DNA from: Patescibacteria group bacterium
GTDB taxonomy: Bacteria; Patescibacteriota; Microgenomatia; UBA1406; GWC2-37-13
NCBI GenBank assembly: GCA_943356515.1
Contig: CALRFM010000033.1
Location: forward strand, 1 to 9,684
Direction of reading: 5' to 3'
Length of the DNA stretch: 9,684 nucleotides
Part shown: positions 6,810 to 9,684 of the stretch, piece after piece
How positions within the stretch are numbered: position 1 is the first letter of the stretch
Layout of the letters: each line of letters begins with the position of its first letter
Notes under the pieces: generated by a model
Told to the model about the DNA's origin: nothing
Seen by the model: only the letters and a program-made list of their open reading frames with translations
The model's database searches: none
Program-made: the position numbers and the translations under genes

Positions 6810-7073
6810 TCAAAGCGTAGGATACTCGAGATGTTTAATACGCATTTCGTGATCTCCTATTGCGACGCGTTGACCTCTCTGTTCACGTTTTAGGGGTTTG
6901 AACTCCTGATCGTGTTTTCCAAGTATTTCATATACCTCCATAATCGCATTGACGATCGTTTTTGTCATCCGTTGTTCCATCTCCTTTAGGTCATCTTTTC
7001 TGGCAAAATCTTTCAGTTCATCTCTTGTGGGAAATACTTGTTTTAGTTTTTTAATATCTGCATCGGTGATCAT
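6810..7073 (-). CDS. Small coiled-coil protein upstream of the VirD4-like gene
   Basis: An 87-residue, highly charged helical protein. It begins MITDADIKKLKQ and carries TRDELKDFARKDDLKEMEQ (about 16-34), then a helix with ILGKHDQEFKPL and a basic stretch KREQRGQR. Short proteins of this type, with 'kdDL..fatkdDL' heptads, are frequent in Patescibacteria and phages and have no established function; oligomerisation through the helix is likely. The frame stays open for another 34 codons upstream, but the -35 and -10 boxes lie within that stretch and place transcription start at 7073, so the shorter form is taken. It ends in TGA 38 nt before the ATPase start and may be partly co-transcribed with it. 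Confidence 0.65.
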   Translation of the reverse strand: MITDADIKKLKQVFPTRDELKDFARKDDLKEMEQRMTKTIVNAIMEVYEILGKHDQEFKPLKREQRGQRVAIGDHEMRIKHLEYPTL

Positions 7074-7109
7074 AATAATAAGTATATGAGGACAAGGGGT
7101 ACATGTCAA
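7074..7109 (-). promoter_or_regulatory. Near-consensus leaderless promoter for the coiled-coil gene
   Basis: On the minus strand: TTGACA (7109-7104), exactly 17 bp, TATACT (7086-7081), 7 nt, then ATG at 7073. This is the strongest promoter in the window and leaves no room for a leader or ribosome binding site. Confidence 0.75.
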
Positions 7110-7139
7110 GATATATTGAGTAATTACACTATTGATAGA

Positions 7140-7182
7140 TTCTGTATATTTATTATGTAATTGAGTCAAATACAAGCTTGAC
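7140..7182 (+). repeat. 43-bp direct repeat, copy 1 (unit 1 promoter region)
   Basis: Matches 7715-7757 at 42 of 43 positions (only 7173 C against 7748 T). It contains the palindrome TTGAGTCAA and runs into the -35 box of the downstream gene. Weaker similarity continues with small indels to the -10 box at 7205 (7780 in copy 2). Confidence 0.95.
7161..7169. promoter_or_regulatory. Candidate operator palindrome, copy 1
   Basis: TTGAGTCAA is a perfect odd palindrome ending 8 bp before the -35 box. The identical site is at 7736-7744, in the same position before the toxin-antitoxin promoter. A ribbon-helix-helix antitoxin could bind such a short site; this is inference. Confidence 0.35.
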
Positions 7183-7212
7183 GATTATGAGAATATAGTT
7201 ATACTTTTATAT
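7178..7212 (+). promoter_or_regulatory. Leaderless promoter of unit 1
   Basis: TTGACG (7178-7183), 16-bp spacer, TATACT (7200-7205), 7 nt, ATG at 7213. The predicted start of the transcript coincides with the start codon of the first small membrane gene. Confidence 0.65.
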
Positions 7213-7416
7213 ATGTTAGATAATCAATGGAGTACCATTATTGCCGATCTCTTTATTAACTTAGCGGCAGGGTGGTTTGGAGCTGTTGTTATTGCTCCGA
7301 TGCTTGCCGATCATACATTTTTTGTAGATCTCACTGGTTTTATTGCCAACACATTATGTGGTATGATGAGCTTATATACAGCTTATAAATTTCGCACGAT
7401 GCATACATATGAATAA
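7213..7416 (+). CDS. Small two-helix membrane protein (unit 1 cargo)
   Basis: A 67-residue protein with two hydrophobic segments at about 8-30 and 36-58, joined by a short loop with LADHTFFVD, and a short basic/polar end. I do not recognise a family. Two-helix hairpin proteins of this size include small membrane toxins, holin-like proteins and membrane chaperones, but nothing here decides among them. It is supported as real by a well-placed leaderless promoter and by an overlapping second gene that shares its last eight bases. It occupies the same position in its unit as the BrnT-like toxin does in the next one. Confidence 0.6.
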   Translation: MLDNQWSTIIADLFINLAAGWFGAVVIAPMLADHTFFVDLTGFIANTLCGMMSLYTAYKFRTMHTYE

Positions 7417-7522
7417 TTTTACTCAAATCAATATTCAAGTCGCACTTGTTTATTTATTCATAGTGATTATTGTCCTTCTTGTCTTACTACTTGAGAAAAA
7501 TAAAAGACATTCACATAAGTGA
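7409..7522 (+). CDS. 37-residue single-span membrane peptide overlapping the previous gene
   Basis: ATG at 7409 overlaps the end of the 67-residue gene (ATGAATAA contains both the start and the TAA stop). The product has a polar N-terminus (MNNFTQINIQ), one strongly hydrophobic helix (about 11-28) and a basic tail (EKNKRHSHK). The overlap implies coupled translation. The layout of a tiny hydrophobic peptide with a basic tail resembles type I toxins or regulatory membrane peptides, but no family was recognised and no antisense RNA was identified. It is too short to be certain it is a gene. Confidence 0.45.
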   Translation: MNNFTQINIQVALVYLFIVIIVLLVLLLEKNKRHSHK

Positions 7523-7562
7523 GTTTTTAGTGAAGTTTTCTCTGAAGTATTCTCAACAGCAT

Positions 7563-7645
7563 TTATAGACTCTTTTTCTTCAAAACAATCTCCGTTATGG
7601 TTAGGATCAATATTCCGAATCCGATGGTTTGGACCTATTGTAGGC
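7563..7645 (-). pseudogene. Truncated remnant of the small membrane gene found intact at 8399-8590
   Basis: Bases 7572-7626 match 8411-8465 at 48 of 55 positions. Read on the minus strand, the fragment encodes IGFGILILTITEIVLKKKSL and a stop, against IGFGLLILTVMGIVLKKKNSI in the intact copy. Upstream the frame has an in-frame TAG where the intact copy has a Tyr codon, and similarity ends at the hairpin at 7640-7663. Only about the C-terminal third remains. It marks the right end of unit 1, as the intact gene marks the right end of unit 2. Confidence 0.8.
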
Positions 7646-7663
7646 CACGTCAGACGTGGCTAC
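7640..7663. repeat. REP-like palindrome with GTAG foot
   Basis: GCCACGTC-A-GACGTGGC (7644-7660) is a perfect 8-bp odd palindrome. It is preceded by GTAG (7640-7643) and followed by TAC, giving an 11-bp stem with one bulged base. GTAG at the foot of a hairpin is the layout of REP elements moved by Y1-type REP-associated transposases. It lies where the pseudogene fragment breaks off. Confidence 0.55.
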
Positions 7664-7714
7664 GCTCTGAATGACAATAAGATACCTTGAGAGCTTGCTG
7701 CGGGGGTAGTTCAT
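7664..7714. repeat. Eroded repeat-like stretch between the hairpin and repeat copy 2
   Basis: No gene fits here. The stretch has a higher GC content than its surroundings and contains an imperfect hairpin (CCTTGAGAGC, TT, GCTGCGGGGG, about 7685-7706) ending in a second GTAG at 7706-7709. It looks like the decayed second half of a REP-type or other miniature mobile element. Confidence 0.35.
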
Positions 7715-7757
7715 TTCTGTATATTTATTATGTAATTGAGTCAAATATAAGCTTGAC
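7715..7757 (+). repeat. 43-bp direct repeat, copy 2 (unit 2 promoter region)
   Basis: Second copy of the element at 7140-7182, with one mismatch. It includes the TTGAGTCAA palindrome (7736-7744) and ends in the -35 box in front of the toxin-antitoxin genes. Confidence 0.95.
7736..7744. promoter_or_regulatory. Candidate operator palindrome, copy 2
   Basis: TTGAGTCAA, identical to 7161-7169, ends 8 bp before the -35 box of the toxin-antitoxin promoter. This is a plausible site for autoregulation by the ribbon-helix-helix antitoxin encoded downstream. Confidence 0.4.
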
Positions 7758-7780
7758 ATCATATGAGTAATGATTATACG
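7753..7780 (+). promoter_or_regulatory. Promoter of the toxin-antitoxin pair
   Basis: TTGACA (7753-7758), 16-bp spacer, TATACG (7775-7780), aligned with the unit 1 promoter. Transcription would start near 7787, leaving a leader of about 40 nt before ATG 7827. This leader has no evident Shine-Dalgarno site. Confidence 0.5.
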
Positions 7781-7826
7781 ATTAGCTATCTCAGTTTCTT
7801 AAATAGAAGTTTAATCATATTGACAA

Positions 7827-8141
7827 ATGTCTTACAAAGTGTTACATTACGATAAGTCATCTGAAAAGAAGCTCATCTGGGATGATTGGAATAGAAATCA
7901 TATTAAAAAGCACTCAGTGATAGAAGATGAAGTAGAGGAAGCATATGAAGATCATTTGATACTTGTCGAGTCGTATAAAAATAGAGTATTGATTCTTGGA
8001 AAAACGAAACGGGATAGATTATTAACAGTTGTTTGCTCACAGGAACTACAGAATGATTTATATGTTGTCTCAGCAAGAGACATGAGCAAAAAAGAACGGA
8101 GGATTTACTATGAACAGACCCAAACCCATAAAACCATTTAA
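7827..8141 (+). CDS. BrnT-like ribonuclease toxin of a type II toxin-antitoxin pair
   Basis: A 104-residue protein with the BrnT layout: an N-terminal WD motif (W18, D19) followed by N24 and KKH (27-29), central strands with a conserved Gly (G58) before a basic KTKRDR stretch, and the C-terminal signature SAR (82-84) with KKERRIYYE (88-96). BrnT toxins have a RelE-like RNase fold and act on RNA, and are neutralised by a ribbon-helix-helix antitoxin. The first 15 residues extend beyond the usual BrnT start, which normally begins near the WD motif. The toxin gene comes first and overlaps the antitoxin gene by 32 bp, the usual order for this family. AT-rich local sequence and flanking repeats suggest an acquired module. 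Confidence 0.75.
   Translation: MSYKVLHYDKSSEKKLIWDDWNRNHIKKHSVIEDEVEEAYEDHLILVESYKNRVLILGKTKRDRLLTVVCSQELQNDLYVVSARDMSKKERRIYYEQTQTHKTI
8098..8103 (+). promoter_or_regulatory. Clear Shine-Dalgarno site for the antitoxin gene
   Basis: GGAGGA lies 6 nt before ATG 8110, inside the toxin reading frame. It is the only strong Shine-Dalgarno site I found in front of a gene in this window, and it serves an internal gene that cannot be leaderless. Confidence 0.8.
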
Positions 8142-8394
8142 CACACTTGAAGAAGAAGCTTATTTTTGGGATACCCATGATGTATCTGAGCTTATCAATA
8201 ATCCAAAATCCCCGCTTTCATCACTCTCAAAGATAGAGAAAGAAAAAGAAGCCTCGATCACCATACGGGTACAAAAATCAGTAAAAGACAATTTGTCTGA
8301 ATTAGCACGTCAAAAAGGCGTTAATCCCTCTACACTTTCTCGGATGTGGATTATAGAGAAGATGCGAGACCATATGCACCCTTCAGCAGTATAA
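8110..8394 (+). CDS. CopG-type (BrnA-like) ribbon-helix-helix antitoxin
   Basis: A 94-residue protein. The N-terminal part has the EEEAYFWDTHD motif (14-24), the hallmark of the CopG_antitoxin family that pairs with BrnT-like toxins. The C-terminal part is a ribbon-helix-helix fold: strand SITIRV (49-54), helix KDNLSELARQKG (59-70), turn VNPST, helix LSRMWIIEKMRD (76-87). The N-terminal segment would block the toxin and the ribbon-helix-helix dimer would bind DNA, probably its own promoter. The start overlaps the toxin gene by 32 bp and has a strong Shine-Dalgarno site, which favours efficient antitoxin synthesis. The stop lies 4 bp from the end of the convergent membrane gene. Confidence 0.8.
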   Translation: MNRPKPIKPFNTLEEEAYFWDTHDVSELINNPKSPLSSLSKIEKEKEASITIRVQKSVKDNLSELARQKGVNPSTLSRMWIIEKMRDHMHPSAV

Positions 8395-8398
8395 GGAG

Positions 8399-8590
8399 TT
8401 AGATTGAGTTCTTTTTCTTCAAAACAATCCCCATTACAGTTAGGATCAACAATCCAAATCCGATGAATTCTAAGTATTGGGGCCAGAAGATGATGACGAT
8501 CGTCGCATCATCAGAAGTCGTATTATCAAGAACGAATCCATTCGCCCAGTTATTTATGAGGATATGATCTTTTAATTCTGTGGTAAACAT
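8399..8590 (-). CDS. Small membrane protein closing unit 2
   Basis: A 63-residue protein from the ATG at 8590 (a TTG two codons upstream is a less likely start). The N-terminal half is polar (MFTTELKDHILINNWANG); the rest is hydrophobic, with segments at about 29-37 and 42-57, and ends KKKNSI, placing the C-terminus inside by the positive-inside rule. Family not recognised. It has a degraded second copy at the right end of unit 1, so it was once duplicated along with the promoter repeat. No clear promoter or Shine-Dalgarno site is seen. It could be an immunity-type or accessory protein of the island, or simply hitch-hiking DNA. Confidence 0.55.
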   Translation of the reverse strand: MFTTELKDHILINNWANGFVLDNTTSDDATIVIIFWPQYLEFIGFGLLILTVMGIVLKKKNSI

Positions 8591-8615
8591 AATCAAACTA
8601 TTTCAATAATTAAGG

Positions 8616-8626
8616 TAAAATACAGT
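8616..8626 (+). promoter_or_regulatory. Possible leaderless promoter of the GT-C-like gene
   Basis: TAAAAT (8616-8621) is one base off the -10 consensus and lies 5 nt before ATG 8627. No good -35 is seen. A weak AAGG at 8612-8615 is an alternative ribosome site, 11 nt upstream. Confidence 0.35.
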
Positions 8627-9684
8627 ATGGATATAAAGATAAAGATGGGTTTCAGGAATAAGCTAAGACATACAAAAAGGTATATTTTAGATAAACCTTA
8701 CTTTTTTGTGTTAATTCTAATACTCTTAATTATTTCTGCTTTGAATATAAAGCAAGGATATGCGCTCTTGGGCTGGGATAACTACTCCTCTTTCCTCAAT
8801 GTTAACTCAAATACTATACGCACGTTTTTTTCTACGTGGAGGGAATATCGTGGCCTCGGTGTACCTTCTGATGCAGAAGTGACCGATATTTGGAGAATGC
8901 TTTATTATGTTATTGGACAGCATATTATGCCAAACTACCTTCTTGAGCAGGTTTATTATTTGCTCGCACTCAATATTGGCATGATAACCATGTATAAATT
9001 GGCTGGGTATATATTTACAAAGATAAATAAAAATGAAAGCCTTACCCAGCACGTTGACCTTATTGGATTTGTTGCAAGTATTTTCTACCTCTTTAATATA
9101 AATACATTAAGTGTCTTTTCTTTTCCCATACTCATGTTTGTATCTCGGTTTTGCACGTTCCCCATAATCATATATATATTTCTGCGACTCATCAACGAAT
9201 CTGTTGGTGTGAGAAAAACGTTGCTGTATATGATCCTTCTATTAGTTTCATCTGTAACTTTTATCGTTCCAACTATTTTTATAACACTCATGATGGTACT
9301 GGTATTGATAGTATTATCACATTGGAGAAAACTTAAAAGAGGTATAGGTGTGCTCTTGTTATTTATTCTTATTAATTCATATTGGTTATTTCCCTTTGTT
9401 AACTATACGATACAAAAATCAGATGATGTTGCATTGGCTTCAACATTTGTACGGATAAACGAAGATTTACTCAATAGAAATGAAAGCTATTATTCTCCAA
9501 CTCGAAGTCTTCTTCTTATCCCACAGTTTTATGATATGCGATATGCCGAGTCTTCAACAGGTCAAGAAAAGATGTTTCATCCACTCTTTATTCGCTATGC
9601 TACAGCATCATTTTCATTTGAAAAGGTATTATTATGGTTGTTTCCTGCACTTTACATTATTGGTAGTGGACTTCTCATCTATAA
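8627..9684 (+). CDS. Large polytopic membrane protein, GT-C glycosyltransferase-like (3' end outside window)
   Basis: The frame is open from ATG 8627 to the window edge (352 codons), so the protein is longer than what is seen. After a basic N-terminus there is a first transmembrane helix (about 24-41), then a long outer loop with GWDNYSSF (49-56) and the stretch WREYRGLGVPSDAEVTD (71-87), followed by many hydrophobic segments. An acidic residue in the first outer loop (here D51) followed by repeated membrane helices is the layout of GT-C glycosyltransferases; the 'GWDN ... W....GlG' pattern resembles arabinofuranosyltransferase-like (AftD/DUF3367 type) and YfhO-type proteins of Patescibacteria. 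A role in building surface polysaccharide from lipid-linked sugar is therefore likely but not proven. It could instead be a multi-span protein without transferase activity. Confidence 0.6.
   Translation, partial: MDIKIKMGFRNKLRHTKRYILDKPYFFVLILILLIISALNIKQGYALLGWDNYSSFLNVNSNTIRTFFSTWREYRGLGVPSDAEVTDIWRMLYYVIGQHIMPNYLLEQVYYLLALNIGMITMYKLAGYIFTKINKNESLTQHVDLIGFVASIFYLFNINTLSVFSFPILMFVSRFCTFPIIIYIFLRLINESVGVRKTLLYMILLLVSSVTFIVPTIFITLMMVLVLIVLSHWRKLKRGIGVLLLFILINSYWLFPFVNYTIQKSDDVALASTFVRINEDLLNRNESYYSPTRSLLLIPQFYDMRYAESSTGQEKMFHPLFIRYATASFSFEKVLLWLFPALYIIGSGLLIY

Noticed and set aside
7074..7175. 34-codon N-terminal extension of the coiled-coil protein
   Set aside because: A near-consensus promoter lies within the extension and points to ATG 7073; the extra residues are unlike the charged helical rest of the protein.
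7140..7757. CRISPR array or tandem repeat based on the 43-bp repeats
   Set aside because: There are only two copies, 575 bp apart, with genes between them and no regular spacers.
9085..9336. Short open frames on both strands within the right-hand end
   Set aside because: They are shadows of the uninterrupted hydrophobic frame that begins at 8627.
1..9684. Alternative genetic code with UGA read as Gly or Trp, as in some Patescibacteria
   Set aside because: TGA ends the genes at 3185, 6810 and 7522 in sensible places, and Trp is encoded by TGG throughout.

Overview
The window looks like chromosomal DNA of a Candidate Phyla Radiation (Patescibacteria) bacterium, probably of the Microgenomates side. 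This is inferred from the gene style, not from a marker gene: AT-rich DNA, small single-membrane-span proteins with Pro/Thr-rich linkers, a secreted coiled-coil protein, a YtxH-like protein, a solitary VirD4/TraG-like ATPase, and a large GT-C-like membrane protein. TGG encodes Trp and TGA is used as a stop, so the standard bacterial code applies. No rRNA, tRNA or CRISPR array was seen.

Layout. 1-984 (minus): the N-terminal end of a probable transposase, then a 287-residue protein with a JAMM/MPN-like HxHP...S..D motif. 1065-3185 (plus): an envelope group made of a secreted coiled-coil protein, a single-span membrane protein and a polytopic membrane protein. 3197-3781 (minus): a membrane-anchored Ig-like protein. 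3886-4591 (plus): a YtxH-like protein and a small membrane partner. 4597-7073 (minus): a VirD4/TraG-like ATPase preceded by a short coiled-coil gene. 7140-8590: a small accessory island of two look-alike units, each opening with the same 43-bp promoter-bearing repeat and closing with a copy of the same minus-strand membrane gene. Unit 1 carries two tiny membrane proteins and its closing gene is a dead fragment. Unit 2 carries a BrnT-like toxin with a CopG-type antitoxin and an intact closing gene. 8627-9684 (plus): a large polytopic GT-C-like protein that runs off the window.

The most striking property is how transcription and translation start. Eight genes have a sigma70-type -10 box whose last base lies 5-9 nt before the ATG, so the predicted transcript begins at or next to the start codon. 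These look like leaderless mRNAs, and they lack Shine-Dalgarno sites. The clear Shine-Dalgarno sequence is in front of the internal, overlapping antitoxin gene, where leaderless initiation is impossible. The promoter positions also correct several starts (1065, 3781, 7073). Three convergent gene pairs end within 4-11 bp of each other with no room for terminators.

The best candidate for something undescribed is the 7140-8590 island: repeated flanks around different cargo, with a shared palindrome (TTGAGTCAA) that could put both cargos under one regulator, possibly the antitoxin.
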